Source: Flavobacteriaceae bacterium UBA3339 (GTDB lineage Bacteria; Bacteroidota; Bacteroidia; Flavobacteriales; Flavobacteriaceae). From it: a DNA stretch of 64,000 nucleotides. The position numbers and the translations under genes were made by a program. How positions within the stretch are numbered: the first letter of the stretch is position 1; each line of letters starts with the position of its first letter. This document shows positions 42,173 to 52,331 of the stretch, piece by piece. A model generated the notes under the pieces. That model did no database searches and was not told the DNA's origin. It saw only the letters and a list, made by a program, of their open reading frames with translations. The DNA is taken from contig DERN01000003.1 of NCBI GenBank assembly GCA_002360925.1, positions 7,165-71,164 on the forward strand, written 5' to 3'.

Positions 42173-43966
42173 ATGCTTTTATTTAATACTTTATTTTTAA
42201 ATGCCCCCTTAAAAAAACTGCTTTTAATGGTATTCCTACTTTTCATCGGAACTTTCGGTTGGAGTCAAAATATATTAGAAGAGCAATCATTCGAGTTTTT
42301 AAGCGATTATTTAGACCAACATAAAAGCACCGATTCGTTATATTTTGATTATGTAAAAGCATATGAAAATAAAGCACAACAAACAGGCGATTTAGAAAAA
42401 CTGTTTTATGCTAAAAGTGAATACATTATACATAGTGCTATTTTTAACGAAAAATTACAATACGCCCAGCAGCTTTTACAACTTGCCCAACAACAAAACA
42501 ACACTCGATATATTGGTTTGGCTTATAACAAATTAGCGTTAGTTTACTTTATGGAGCGTGATTTAGAAAAATCGCTTCACTATGAATTACTTGCCGAAGA
42601 TTTGTTAGCTAAAACCAACGATTTATATAATTTAAACAAATCGCGTTTTGGTATGGGTATTATGTATTACTTTTTAGGTGATTATGAAAAAGCACTAACC
42701 TTTTTTAATCAAACAGCAGATTATTATCAACAAAAAAAATCATATAATGATTTGCGAGGTTATATCAGTTCTTTAGAGTATAAGGCAAAAAATTATATGG
42801 CTTTAAAGCAATTTACCATGGCTGATAAAATATTGGATACGATTGCTTTTGAAATGAAGGGCCTTAGAGCGCATCATTTCGAAATTGAAAATGCCTATTT
42901 TTCTTTATTAAAAGCACAAAACCTGTACTCGCAAAACCAATACAAAACATCTTTAACCTATTTACAAAAGGCTTTACCTGTTATTATTAAAAACGATGAT
43001 TTTGCAAATGAGCATTTGGTCTATTTATATTTAGGCAAAAATTTATGGATATTAAACCAAAGAGATAAAGCTGTAGAAGAATTTAAAAAAATAGATATTT
43101 TATATACAGCAAAACAATACAGCGATTTAAACTTACTAGAAGCTTACAATTATTTAATAGCTTTTTACAAAAATAACAACGATTTAAACCATCAGCTTTT
43201 TTATACCGAACGTTTGCTTCATATTACCAATGACTTACAAACTAAAAACAAAGGCTTAAACAATGCACTGCACACCAAATACGAAACCAAGAAATTAGAA
43301 GCCAGCAAAAAAGCCTTACAGCAAGAGCTTAAAAAGCAAAAATTAAAAGAGTATTTTACGTATGCTTTAGGTTTAATTACCATAATAGCATTTATAGGTT
43401 ACGTTATTTTTAACAGAAAAAAACAAAAACAACTACGCAAACAGTACGATTATTTTGTTAGCAAACAGCTATTAACCGAACTAAATACCGATCATATTTT
43501 AGTATTAAAGCATGATATTTTAGATGATTCTAATAAAGCTAGCGATGATATTTTAGGAAATACAAAAACACAGAACGTACTTAAAAGGACTTTATCGGAT
43601 GAGAAAATTCAGGAAATTTCACAGAAATTAATCGAGTTTGAAAAGCAGCATGCTTTTGTGAATCAAAACATTTCGCTAAACTCCTTGGCAAAAGATTTTA
43701 ATACGAATTCTAAGTATTTGTCGGAAGTTATAAATTTTGTCAAACAAGAAAACTTTGCAAGTTATATTAATACGTTGCGTATTAATTATGCTATAAAACA
43801 GCTTCATGAAGATAAACAACTTCGTAAATTAACTATGAATGCCTTAGCAGAAAAATTTGGTTTTAACAACGCTCGTAGTTTTTCAGAAGCATTCTTTAAA
43901 GTAACGCAGTTAAAGCCATCGTACTATATTTCGCAAATAAAAAAAGACGATGAAACATCGTCTTAG
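42173..43966 (+). CDS. TPR transmembrane AraC-family regulator
   Basis: This 597-residue protein has a signal/anchor (about 14-31), tetratricopeptide repeats (about 75-340), a transmembrane helix (about 393-413) and a C-terminal AraC domain (about 490-590; ISLNSLAKDFNTNSKYLSEVINF, then MNALAEKFGFNNARSFSEAFFKVTQLKPSYY). Periplasmic TPRs probably sense a peptide or protein. It is divergent from the lipoprotein gene and close to the peptide cluster, which makes them possible targets. Confidence 0.85.
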   Translation: MLLFNTLFLNAPLKKLLLMVFLLFIGTFGWSQNILEEQSFEFLSDYLDQHKSTDSLYFDYVKAYENKAQQTGDLEKLFYAKSEYIIHSAIFNEKLQYAQQLLQLAQQQNNTRYIGLAYNKLALVYFMERDLEKSLHYELLAEDLLAKTNDLYNLNKSRFGMGIMYYFLGDYEKALTFFNQTADYYQQKKSYNDLRGYISSLEYKAKNYMALKQFTMADKILDTIAFEMKGLRAHHFEIENAYFSLLKAQNLYSQNQYKTSLTYLQKALPVIIKNDDFANEHLVYLYLGKNLWILNQRDKAVEEFKKIDILYTAKQYSDLNLLEAYNYLIAFYKNNNDLNHQLFYTERLLHITNDLQTKNKGLNNALHTKYETKKLEASKKALQQELKKQKLKEYFTYALGLITIIAFIGYVIFNRKKQKQLRKQYDYFVSKQLLTELNTDHILVLKHDILDDSNKASDDILGNTKTQNVLKRTLSDEKIQEISQKLIEFEKQHAFVNQNISLNSLAKDFNTNSKYLSEVINFVKQENFASYINTLRINYAIKQLHEDKQLRKLTMNALAEKFGFNNARSFSEAFFKVTQLKPSYYISQIKKDDETSS

Positions 43967-43970
43967 TTTT
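43944..43970. terminator. Terminator overlapping the regulator stop codon
   Basis: Arms AAGACGATG/CATCGTCTT with a following T-rich tract include the last codons of the regulator. The convergent dGTPase gene ends 16 bp away. Confidence 0.75.
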
Positions 43971-43985
43971 ATATAAATCACTTAT

Positions 43986-45332
43986 TTATTTCCCTACAAT
44001 AGAATGGTATAATTCTAAAGCCTTTCCGTCGGTTAAAAGTGAAACAAATCGACAGATATTCAACAATCGTAAATACAAACTTTCGTTTTCTTCCTGATAT
44101 TGCTCGGGCAATAATTTTAAAATCATATCATCGTAATGTGTTGCTTTTCCGTTAAATTTATTATTGCTTGCAGCAATAAACTTATCAAGCAATGTATGTA
44201 ACACTTTATAACCTACAATCTCTTTTTCGATTACTTCTTTGCTTTCGTACACATTCGAAATACTGATGTTAATAATATCTTTCATTTGTGCTACATAAGC
44301 ACATTTTTCGGTCAATGCGTACGGAAACTGCCCTCTTAAAATCAATTCTTCGTTTTCCATAAAAACACGAACAGTATCATTAATCAAACTTCCAATTGCC
44401 AATGCACGCAAATAACTTACACGCTCTGCTTTGGTTTGTAATTGCGCATATTTAGCCGAATTGATATTATCTTTTACAATTTTTATTAAAAATTCTAAAG
44501 CATGTTCTTCCGGAATCCAACCTAAGTTAATCCCATCTTCAAAATCAATGATCGTGTAACAAATATCGTCGGCAGCTTCTACCAAATACGTCAGCGGATG
44601 ACGGAAATATCGCAACGAATCGCCTTCTTTTCTAAGCATTCCCAAACTTTCGGCAACATCTTTAAAACTTGCTTTATCGGCTTGAAAAAATCCGTATTTT
44701 TTATCCGAAATATCATTTGTTGGTTTCTTAGGTAAACTTTCTTTCGGATATTTCATAAAAGCACCTAAAGTTGCATACGAAATACGCAAACCACCTTCGG
44801 CTCCGGGACGCGAATCTGTTAAAATATGAAATCCGTTTGCGTTTCCTTCAAAATCGATTAAATCTTGCCATTGCGCCACTTCTAAATCTAAACGAAACTG
44901 CTCGCCTGCACCGAATCTAAAAAAGTCGCCAATCGCTTTTTCGCCCGAATGTCCAAAAGGCGGATTTCCAATATCATGACACAAACAAGCTGCCGCCACA
45001 ATAGCGCCAAAATCGTTAATGGTATATCCTAAATCAATCAATTCGGGATATTTTTGCATGATTTGATCGCCAGCCAAACGTCCGATTGAACGCCCTACAA
45101 CCGAAACTTCCAAACTGTGCGTTAAACGCGTGTGTACGAAATCGGTTTTAGAATGCGGAATAACCTGCGTTTTATCTTGTAAACTTCTGAACGGATTCGA
45201 AAAAATAATTCGATCGTAATCTACTTCAAATCCAACTCGCGAAGGATTTTCGTTTTTTCGTTCTCGGATATGTTGATCGCCAAATTTTTTTAAAGACAAT
45301 AACTGTTGCCAGTTCATGATATTGTTTGTCAT
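43986..45332 (-). CDS. dgt: dGTP triphosphohydrolase-like HD protein
   Basis: This 448-residue HD-domain protein has metal ligands H72 (RLTHSLEVS), H119-D120 (CHDIGNPPFGHSGE) and a later aspartate in EAADDICYTIIDFED, the dGTPase pattern. It would hydrolyse dGTP (or other dNTPs) to the nucleoside and triphosphate. It ends an operon after an AAA ATPase (3-bp gap) and an MFS transporter. Length and motif order fit bacterial dGTPases. Confidence 0.92.
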   Translation of the reverse strand: MTNNIMNWQQLLSLKKFGDQHIRERKNENPSRVGFEVDYDRIIFSNPFRSLQDKTQVIPHSKTDFVHTRLTHSLEVSVVGRSIGRLAGDQIMQKYPELIDLGYTINDFGAIVAAACLCHDIGNPPFGHSGEKAIGDFFRFGAGEQFRLDLEVAQWQDLIDFEGNANGFHILTDSRPGAEGGLRISYATLGAFMKYPKESLPKKPTNDISDKKYGFFQADKASFKDVAESLGMLRKEGDSLRYFRHPLTYLVEAADDICYTIIDFEDGINLGWIPEEHALEFLIKIVKDNINSAKYAQLQTKAERVSYLRALAIGSLINDTVRVFMENEELILRGQFPYALTEKCAYVAQMKDIINISISNVYESKEVIEKEIVGYKVLHTLLDKFIAASNNKFNGKATHYDDMILKLLPEQYQEENESLYLRLLNICRFVSLLTDGKALELYHSIVGK

Positions 45333-45335
45333 TTT

Positions 45336-46031
45336 TTAAGACAATTGTTCGTTGATAATATTTTGTTTTACTTGTTTGTAGAAATAATCTTTGGCTTCGG
45401 CATACGAAACATCGTATAAACGTTCTTTTGGATGATACTGATGCGGAATCGGCGCTTCTAACGTTTTATACAAATCGTTTAACAGTTCTTGTGCTGGTTT
45501 TTCATACGCAATCTGCCATTCGAATCGTCGTTTTAAAGCTTCATCAATCATGTGGATTTGATTTGTTGCCGCAATTAAAATCGATTTTTGCGGAAAGTAA
45601 TCCATCAATTGAATAATTGCATTTACAACGCGTTTCATTTCCGAATTATCTTTGTTGTCGTAATCGCGAATTTGTCCTAAAGAATCAAATTCATCCAACA
45701 ACAAAACCATACTTTCGTATTGCGATTCTTTAAACAATTGATCTAGGTTTTTTGCTGTTTCGCCTAATTTTGAAGAAATGATTGTTGCAAGATTTACAAT
45801 CACTAACTTTTTATTTAAATGGTTGGCAATTACTTTCGCTGTCATGGTTTTTCCGCATCCGCTATCGCCATATAACAATAGTTTGTTTGCAACCGGAATT
45901 TTATACTGATCAAACAAATGCTTGAATTGCTGTTCGTGCAAAAATGCCATTAAATGTTGTTTAATTTCGGGCGAAGCGATAAAATCTTCAAATGTAACTT
46001 TGCTTCTGTCTACATAATAAAAATTACTCAT
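45336..46031 (-). CDS. AAA ATPase
   Basis: This 231-residue single AAA module has Walker A GDSGCGKT (about 55-62), Walker B VLLLDEFD (about 109-116), sensor 1 AATN (about 154-157) and an arginine finger in KRRFEW. It has no further domain besides a short C-terminal helical part. It is packed between MFS transporter (1-bp gap) and dGTPase (3-bp gap) genes. A remodelling role for the dGTPase is possible but only inferred. Confidence 0.85.
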   Translation of the reverse strand: MSNFYYVDRSKVTFEDFIASPEIKQHLMAFLHEQQFKHLFDQYKIPVANKLLLYGDSGCGKTMTAKVIANHLNKKLVIVNLATIISSKLGETAKNLDQLFKESQYESMVLLLDEFDSLGQIRDYDNKDNSEMKRVVNAIIQLMDYFPQKSILIAATNQIHMIDEALKRRFEWQIAYEKPAQELLNDLYKTLEAPIPHQYHPKERLYDVSYAEAKDYFYKQVKQNIINEQLS

Positions 46032-46032
46032 T

Positions 46033-47250
46033 TCAAATACTTTGTGTTTTTTTTAATCCTTTATAAGCCATCATCCAAGCCAAAATCATTAAGAAAGACG
46101 CCAAAACAAAAGGCGCTCCCGGAAACTTGAACGGAGCCGTATCATGTGTAAAATAATAAAATATACTGGTCATAACCAAAGGTCCAAAAGTAGCAGTAGC
46201 GCTGTTTAAGCTTGCTAAAGTTCCTTGAATTTGACCTTGTTCGGTTGATGGAACCTGATTCGTAATTTCGGATTGAATCGCCGGTCCTGCCAATCCGCCT
46301 AAACAATACGGAATTAAAAACAAGAAAACCATCCATTCCTGAACCGCCAATGCAATTAAAAACTGACCAATTGCATTTAACGCAAAACCGATTAAAATGC
46401 TTTTGCCGTTTCCTATTTTTGGATTCACGTAACGAACCAAACCTCCTTGTACAATAGCAACCAATAATCCTACAACACCTAATGAAATCCCAACCATTCG
46501 TTCGTCCCAATTATAACGATACATGGTATAGAAACTCCAATTTCCGTTTACGGCATGCGAAGCGAAATACATAAAAAACATAGCAGCAACCAAACTAATA
46601 ATAGTCGGAAACTTTTTTAAACGCACCAACGCTCCTACCGGATTCGCCGCTTTCCATTCAAAAGCACGTCGTTTTTCTGGTTTTAATGACTCGGGCAAAA
46701 CAAAATATCCGTAAATAAAATTCACAAAACATAAAGCCGCAGCCGCATAAAAAGGAACGCGCGAACCGTATTGCCCTAATAAACCTCCGATAACCGGACC
46801 AATAATAAAACCGATTCCGAAAGCAGCGCCAACCAATCCAAAATTTTTGGCTTTATTTTCTGGTGTACTTACATCCGAAATGTAAGCCATTGCTGTAGAA
46901 ATACTAGCTCCCGTAAGTCCGGCAATAACACGACCAACAAAAAGCCATGGAACATTAGGCGCCAACGCCAAAACCAAATAATCAACTGCAAAAGCCATTA
47001 ACGAGATCAGTAAAACAGGTCGACGACCGTAACGATCAGACAAACTTCCCATTAAAGGCGCAAACAAAAACTGTGTAAAGGCATACGCAAAAGCCAACCA
47101 ACCACCTAATTTAGCAGCTTCGCTAATATCGGAATGATTTAATTCTTGTAATAATTTGGGAATAACGGGAATAATAATTCCAATTCCTATGATATCAATC
47201 AACATGGTTATAAAAATAAAACCAATAGCAGCTGATTTTTTTGAACTCAT
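46033..47250 (-). CDS. MFS transporter, TetA-like drug efflux
   Basis: This 405-residue protein has 12 membrane helices and the MFS motif A SDRYGRRPVLL (about 70-80) and motif C-like GAAFGIGFIIGPVIGG, both typical of the TCR/TetA (DHA1) family of proton-drug antiporters. The substrate cannot be read. It heads the operon with the AAA and dGTPase genes. Confidence 0.88.
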   Translation of the reverse strand: MSSKKSAAIGFIFITMLIDIIGIGIIIPVIPKLLQELNHSDISEAAKLGGWLAFAYAFTQFLFAPLMGSLSDRYGRRPVLLISLMAFAVDYLVLALAPNVPWLFVGRVIAGLTGASISTAMAYISDVSTPENKAKNFGLVGAAFGIGFIIGPVIGGLLGQYGSRVPFYAAAALCFVNFIYGYFVLPESLKPEKRRAFEWKAANPVGALVRLKKFPTIISLVAAMFFMYFASHAVNGNWSFYTMYRYNWDERMVGISLGVVGLLVAIVQGGLVRYVNPKIGNGKSILIGFALNAIGQFLIALAVQEWMVFLFLIPYCLGGLAGPAIQSEITNQVPSTEQGQIQGTLASLNSATATFGPLVMTSIFYYFTHDTAPFKFPGAPFVLASFLMILAWMMAYKGLKKTQSI

Positions 47251-47335
47251 ATATTTAATTGTTAGAAAACAAAGCTACGAAAAAACACTGTATTTATGAT
47301 TGAAGAAAATGTATATAGACAAGCTCTAAAAATCA

Positions 47336-47367
47336 AAAAAGCCTTTCCATAAAATAGAAAGGCTTTA
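47336..47367 (-). terminator. Terminator of the sucA-sucB unit
   Basis: Arms AAAGCCTTTC/GAAAGGCTTT with a T-run on the minus strand follow the sucB stop by 20 bp. Confidence 0.85.
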
Positions 47368-47386
47368 ACATATAAACAATAAAATA

Positions 47387-48607
47387 CTATAATTCTAATG
47401 CTTTTTTAGGATCGTTGTTCATCAACAATTCCATTGGGTTTTCTAAAGCTTCTTTAACAGCAACTAAGAAACCAACCGATTCACGACCGTCAATGATTCT
47501 GTGATCGTAAGATAATGCAATATACATCATCGGAGCAATTACAACCTGACCGTTTACAGCAACAGGACGTTCGATAATATTGTGCATTCCTAAAATTCCA
47601 GATTGCGGAGGATTAATGATTGGTGTAGATAACATAGATCCAAATACACCACCATTCGTGATCGTAAATGTTCCTCCTGTCATTTCATCTACTGTGATTT
47701 GTCCGTCGCGCGCTCTTGTTGCCAAACGTTTAATTTCAGCTTCAACACCACGGAAAGATAATAATTCTGCATTGCGAACAACCGGAACCATTAATCCTTT
47801 AGGACCAGAAACCGCGATTGAAATATCAGCAAAATCAAATTTAATTTGATCCTGACCATCGATCATCGAGTTTACATCTGGGAATAATTCTAAAGCGCGT
47901 GTTACTGCTTTTGTAAAGAACGACATGAATCCTAAACCTACATTGTGTTTTGCCTTAAACGCATCTTTAAATTCAGAACGTAATTTGTTTACTTCAGTCA
48001 AGTTCACTTCATTAAATGTAGTTAACATTGCTGTTGTATTTTTAGCTTCAACCAAACGTTCTGCTACTTTACGACGTAACATCGACATTTTTTTACGCTC
48101 TGTTCCACGAGGGCCACCTGTTGGTGTTCCCATTGAAGGAACTGCATTGATAGCGTCTTCTTTTGTTACGCGACCATCTTTTCCTGTTCCTTGAATTGTA
48201 GCAGGATCGATGCTTTTTTCGTCTAATATTTTTTTAGCAGCCGGAGATGCAGATCCTGTAGCATAAGTAGATGCTTGTGCAGCAGGCGCAGGCGCAGCTT
48301 TTACTTCTTCTTTTTTCTCTTCTGCTTTTGGAGCTTCGGCAGCAGGCGCATCACCAGAAGGTTTTGCAGCACTTGTATCGATTAAACAAACTACTTGACC
48401 TACAGCCACAGCGTCACCTTCTTCAGCTTTTAAAGTGATAATACCACTAGCTTCAGCAGGTAATTCTAATGTTGCTTTGTCAGAATCAACCTCAGCAATT
48501 GCTTGGTCTTTCTCTACATAGTCTCCATCTTTTACTAACCAAGTAGCAATTTCCACCTCTGTGATTGACTCCCCTGGCGAAGGAACTTTCATTTCTAAGA
48601 TACTCAT
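47387..48607 (-). CDS. sucB: Dihydrolipoyllysine succinyltransferase, E2 of 2-oxoglutarate dehydrogenase
   Basis: This 406-residue protein has a lipoyl domain with target K44 (DSDKATLEL), a Pro/Ala/Glu-rich linker (about 80-115), a peripheral-subunit binding domain (about 118-152) and the catalytic acyltransferase domain ending with SYDHRIIDGRE. It transfers the succinyl group to CoA in the TCA cycle. It lies 43 bp after sucA. Confidence 0.95.
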   Translation of the reverse strand: MSILEMKVPSPGESITEVEIATWLVKDGDYVEKDQAIAEVDSDKATLELPAEASGIITLKAEEGDAVAVGQVVCLIDTSAAKPSGDAPAAEAPKAEEKKEEVKAAPAPAAQASTYATGSASPAAKKILDEKSIDPATIQGTGKDGRVTKEDAINAVPSMGTPTGGPRGTERKKMSMLRRKVAERLVEAKNTTAMLTTFNEVNLTEVNKLRSEFKDAFKAKHNVGLGFMSFFTKAVTRALELFPDVNSMIDGQDQIKFDFADISIAVSGPKGLMVPVVRNAELLSFRGVEAEIKRLATRARDGQITVDEMTGGTFTITNGGVFGSMLSTPIINPPQSGILGMHNIIERPVAVNGQVVIAPMMYIALSYDHRIIDGRESVGFLVAVKEALENPMELLMNNDPKKALEL

Positions 48608-48650
48608 GAGTATATTAATTTAATTTTGTTATTTAAATTACTTTCTAAAA

Positions 48651-51413
48651 TTATAAATTTTTATCGAAAACTTTCGCAATTGCATGTGCATATCTTGCTT
48701 TTGATCGAACTGATGAACCTGCTGCAGGAGCTGCTGCTTCACAAGGCGATGCCAAACGGAATTTTACTAAGTCGAAATTCATCAACATAAATCCGTAAGC
48801 GCCCATGTTTTTAGGTTCTTCTTGCGCCCAAACAAAATCTTCTGCATTAGGATACGAAGCAATTACATCTTTCAATCGGTCTGTATCTAACGGGAATAAT
48901 TGTTCTAAACGAACAAAAGCTACATCGTTTCTACCTAAGTTTTCTTTTTCTGCTTGTAAATCGTAATAGAATTTTCCTGACACAAAAACCAACGTTTTCA
49001 CAGCAGCTTTATCGGCTACTTTAGGATCATCTACAACCGTTTGGAACGATCCGTTTACTAATTCTTCTACTGAAGAAGTTGCTTCGGGATGACGCAATAA
49101 TGATTTTGGAGACATTACAACCAAAGGTTTTCTGAAATCCGTAATCATTTGACGACGCAATAAATGGAAATGGTTTCCAGGCGTTGTACAGTTTGCCACA
49201 TACATATTATGATTTGCACATAATTGTAAATAACGCTCTAAACGTGCCGAAGAGTGCTCTGCTCCTTGATGCTCATATCCGTGAGGCAACAACATGACAA
49301 TTCCGTTTTGACTTCCCCATTTATCTTCTCCAGCCGAAATATACTGATCGATCATAATTTGAGCTCCGTTAGAGAAATCTCCAAACTGTGCTTCCCAAAT
49401 CGTTAATGCTTTTGGATCTGCCATTGCATATCCGTACTCGAAACCTAAAACAGCATATTCTGATAAATGCGAGTTAAAGATACGCATTTGTCCGTTAGGC
49501 GATTTAATATGGTTTAACGGTGTATATTCTTCTTCGGTATCTTCGGTTTTAACTACCGCATGACGATGCGAGAAGGTACCGCGCTGAACATCTTGTCCCG
49601 AAAAACGCACATCGAAACCTTCTGAAATCAATGTTCCGTAAGCTAACAATTCACCCATTGCCCAATCTAACTTATCGGTTTCGTAATACATGGTATAACG
49701 ATCTTTGATTAGTTTAGAAATTTTGCTGATGAATTTTCTGTCTTCTGGCAACGAAGTAATTGCAGGCGCAATTCCGTCTAACAATTCGCGAGAAACTTTA
49801 GTATCGTATGTTTGTAACATACGAGTACGATCTGCAATATGATAACCTTCCCACTCATTTTTCATGAAAGGAATAACAGTCGCTTTTTCTGTTGCTTTTG
49901 CTTCAGTTAAATTATCTTCAAGAAGTGCTTTATATTTTTCTTCCAACATACCCACATAACCATTCTCAATCACTTTATTTTCGATCAATCGAGCATTATA
50001 AAGATTACGTGCGTTTTGGTGTTTCGAAATCAATTTATAAAGAATAGGCTGCGTAAAACGAGGTTCGTCTCCTTCGTTGTGTCCGTATTTACGGTATCCA
50101 ACTAAATCAACAAACACGTCTTCTTTAAATTCCATACGATAAGCCAAAGCAAAAACCATTGCTTTTACCGCAGCTTCTGTATCGTCTGCATTTACATGAA
50201 TTACCGGCGAACCAACCACTTTTGCAACATCGGTCGAATAAACTCCCGAACGTGCATCTTTATAATCTGTTGTAAATCCTACTTGGTTGTTTAACACAAC
50301 ATGAATAGTTCCGGCAGTTTTGTAAGCACGTAATTTGCTCATTTGAACAATTTCGTAAACAATTCCTTGCCCTGCAACTGCTGCATCTCCGTGTAAAGCA
50401 ATCGGCAATACTTTAGATGTATCATTCGAATAATAACGATCTTGTTTTGCACGAACAACTCCTTCAATCACAGCACCTACTGTTTCTAAATGCGAAGGAT
50501 TCGGAGCTAAGTTTAAAGTAACTTTACCAGAATTTGTTTCGTAAATCGAAGTGTATCCTAAGTGGTATTTAACGTCACCATCAAAAGTATCTGCAACATC
50601 AGCATAATCTTTTCCGTCGAATTCGGTAAAAATATTTTTAGCCGGTTTTTGCATAATATTCGCTAAAACGTTCAAACGTCCGCGGTGTGCCATTCCAATC
50701 ACAACATCCTCTACTCCACTTGCCGCTGCCGCTTGAATTAAAGCGTCTAAAGCCGGAATTGTAGATTCTAATCCTTCTAAAGAGAAACGTTTTTGTCCTA
50801 CATATTTTGTGTGGAAGAAATTTTCGAAAGCCGCAGCTTGTACCAATTTCTCTAAAATATGTTTTTGTTGCTCAACTGTTAAATCAGAAATTTTAGATTC
50901 GAAATATTTAGCAATCCACTGTACTTTTTCATCATTAGGAATATACATAAATTCAACACCTGTTGTGGTGCAATAAGTGTTGATAAGATGATCTACGATT
51001 TGCTGTAAAGTACTTTTAGGTAGTTGGATGCTTTTTGCTGCTTCAAAAGAACTATTTAAATCTGCCTGAGAAAGTCCAAATTTTTCGATTGATAAATCCG
51101 GAACAGTTACAGATCTTTCTCTTAAAGGATTTGACTTTGTTAGCAAATGCCCGTGCGTTCTATAAGCGTCGATTAATTTTAAAACAGCGAATTCTTTCTG
51201 AAGACCTTCTGCCGCTTGCGACGATTCGTTTGAACCTGTATAAGCATTTGACAATTGTTCTACCGGGCTACCGTTGTATTCGTTTGCAAAATCGAACCCC
51301 TGAAAAAAACTTCTCCAACTTGGTTCAATACTATCAGGACTTACTAAGTACTGATCGTATAAATCTGCAAAAAACGCGGTATGCGCAGCATTTAAAAAGG
51401 AAAACCTATCCAT
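48651..51413 (-). CDS. sucA: 2-oxoglutarate dehydrogenase E1
   Basis: This 920-residue thiamine-diphosphate enzyme shows the E1o pattern: an N-terminal SFLNAAHTAFFADLYDQYL segment, GMAHRGRLNVL (about 240-250), a ThDP/Mg region GDAAVAGQG, and the C-terminal transketolase-like GYEHQGAEHSSARLERYLQL. It decarboxylates 2-oxoglutarate and transfers the succinyl group to SucB. The promoter at 51455-51486 matches the flavobacterial consensus. E3 is not encoded here. Confidence 0.96.
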   Translation of the reverse strand: MDRFSFLNAAHTAFFADLYDQYLVSPDSIEPSWRSFFQGFDFANEYNGSPVEQLSNAYTGSNESSQAAEGLQKEFAVLKLIDAYRTHGHLLTKSNPLRERSVTVPDLSIEKFGLSQADLNSSFEAAKSIQLPKSTLQQIVDHLINTYCTTTGVEFMYIPNDEKVQWIAKYFESKISDLTVEQQKHILEKLVQAAAFENFFHTKYVGQKRFSLEGLESTIPALDALIQAAAASGVEDVVIGMAHRGRLNVLANIMQKPAKNIFTEFDGKDYADVADTFDGDVKYHLGYTSIYETNSGKVTLNLAPNPSHLETVGAVIEGVVRAKQDRYYSNDTSKVLPIALHGDAAVAGQGIVYEIVQMSKLRAYKTAGTIHVVLNNQVGFTTDYKDARSGVYSTDVAKVVGSPVIHVNADDTEAAVKAMVFALAYRMEFKEDVFVDLVGYRKYGHNEGDEPRFTQPILYKLISKHQNARNLYNARLIENKVIENGYVGMLEEKYKALLEDNLTEAKATEKATVIPFMKNEWEGYHIADRTRMLQTYDTKVSRELLDGIAPAITSLPEDRKFISKISKLIKDRYTMYYETDKLDWAMGELLAYGTLISEGFDVRFSGQDVQRGTFSHRHAVVKTEDTEEEYTPLNHIKSPNGQMRIFNSHLSEYAVLGFEYGYAMADPKALTIWEAQFGDFSNGAQIMIDQYISAGEDKWGSQNGIVMLLPHGYEHQGAEHSSARLERYLQLCANHNMYVANCTTPGNHFHLLRRQMITDFRKPLVVMSPKSLLRHPEATSSVEELVNGSFQTVVDDPKVADKAAVKTLVFVSGKFYYDLQAEKENLGRNDVAFVRLEQLFPLDTDRLKDVIASYPNAEDFVWAQEEPKNMGAYGFMLMNFDLVKFRLASPCEAAAPAAGSSVRSKARYAHAIAKVFDKNL

Positions 51414-51454
51414 AATATTTGTCTAAAGACTCTTTTTCGTTAAAAAAATTTCAA

Positions 51455-51486
51455 CAAAAATACGATAGTTTCTATTAATAATACAA
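51455..51486 (-). promoter_or_regulatory. Promoter of sucA
   Basis: On the minus strand TTG (51484-51486), 21 bp, then TATTTTTG (51455-51462) lies 42 bp before the sucA ATG. The rest of the 335-bp gap to 51749 is AT-rich; I see no further gene or repeat there. Confidence 0.65.
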
Positions 51487-51748
51487 TATTTTGTAGAGTT
51501 TTATGATTTAACTTTTAACGAATTAATAGATCTACATCTTTTATATTACAAAAAAATAGAACGAAAATTAACAATCTTATTTTTAAGACCGAATATTTCA
51601 TCGTGATATTTATTTTTTAACAGTTTTTGAGAGAAAATTTCTCAAATTCTAAAAACGTAAATCCTTTCATTTTACTTCGTCACATTTTATCTTTTTGTTA
51701 AATAATCCATCGAAAGAATATTCCTATATTAGCAGAAATTTCTTCGAT

Positions 51749-52297
51749 ATGAAAAAAATTACCATAGCTTTATTAGGCTGCTTTTTGATATCTGCATCTG
51801 TTTCAGCTCAAGAAACACCCAACTTTTATCAACCTAAAAGAACTACTTTTTGGAGCGATGTGAGATTTGGTGGCGGATTAGGTCTTGCATTCGGAAATCA
51901 GTTTACCAATATAAGTGTTGCGCCAAGTGCTATAAAACCACTTACCGAACAATTTAGCGTGGGTGCTGGTTTGCAATTCAATTACATTTCGTCTAAAGAT
52001 TGGTACAGTTCAACTTCGTACGGAATTAATGTTCTAGGATTATACAACCCGATTCCTGAATTTCAATTATCGGCAGAATTAGAACAATTACGCGTTAATA
52101 ATACCATTGAAGGCTACAATACTAATATGGGACACGTTCCAGAAATTAAAGACAACTTTTGGAATACCGCTTTATTTTTAGGAGCAGGTTATTCGAACGG
52201 AAACGTTACAGTTGGCGTACGTTACAATGTTTTATACAAAGACAATAATTTTGTTTACACACAAGCTTGGATGCCTTTTATCCGAGTTTATTTCTAA
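51749..52297 (+). CDS. Small outer-membrane beta-barrel protein
   Basis: This 182-residue protein has a signal peptide (LISASVSAQ) and alternating amphipathic strands ending in an aromatic residue (PFIRVYF), as in 8-stranded barrels. I chose ATG 51749 because it begins the signal peptide. I recall relatives being annotated as alpha-ketoglutarate decarboxylase; the sequence shows no cofactor motif for this, and the label probably comes from the neighbouring sucA. Function unknown. Confidence 0.75.
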   Translation: MKKITIALLGCFLISASVSAQETPNFYQPKRTTFWSDVRFGGGLGLAFGNQFTNISVAPSAIKPLTEQFSVGAGLQFNYISSKDWYSSTSYGINVLGLYNPIPEFQLSAELEQLRVNNTIEGYNTNMGHVPEIKDNFWNTALFLGAGYSNGNVTVGVRYNVLYKDNNFVYTQAWMPFIRVYF

Positions 52298-52331
52298 TAA
52301 AAAAATCGAGCATTAAATGCTCGATTTTTTT
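52298..52331. terminator. Bidirectional rho-independent terminator
   Basis: Arms AAATCGAGCATT/AATGCTCGATTT with A- and T-runs separate the convergent barrel-protein gene and prenyl synthase gene. Confidence 0.9.

Noticed and set aside
46142..46510. 122-codon frame inside the MFS transporter
   Set aside because: Same strand, other frame; Cys/Arg/Asn-rich product without any motif, unlike the nested relaxase frame.
47580..48194. Two plus-strand frames inside sucB
   Set aside because: Antisense shadows of the conserved E2 gene without initiation context.
51035..51415. 126-codon plus-strand frame inside sucA
   Set aside because: Antisense to a well-conserved enzyme gene and compositionally unlike proteins; a shadow frame.
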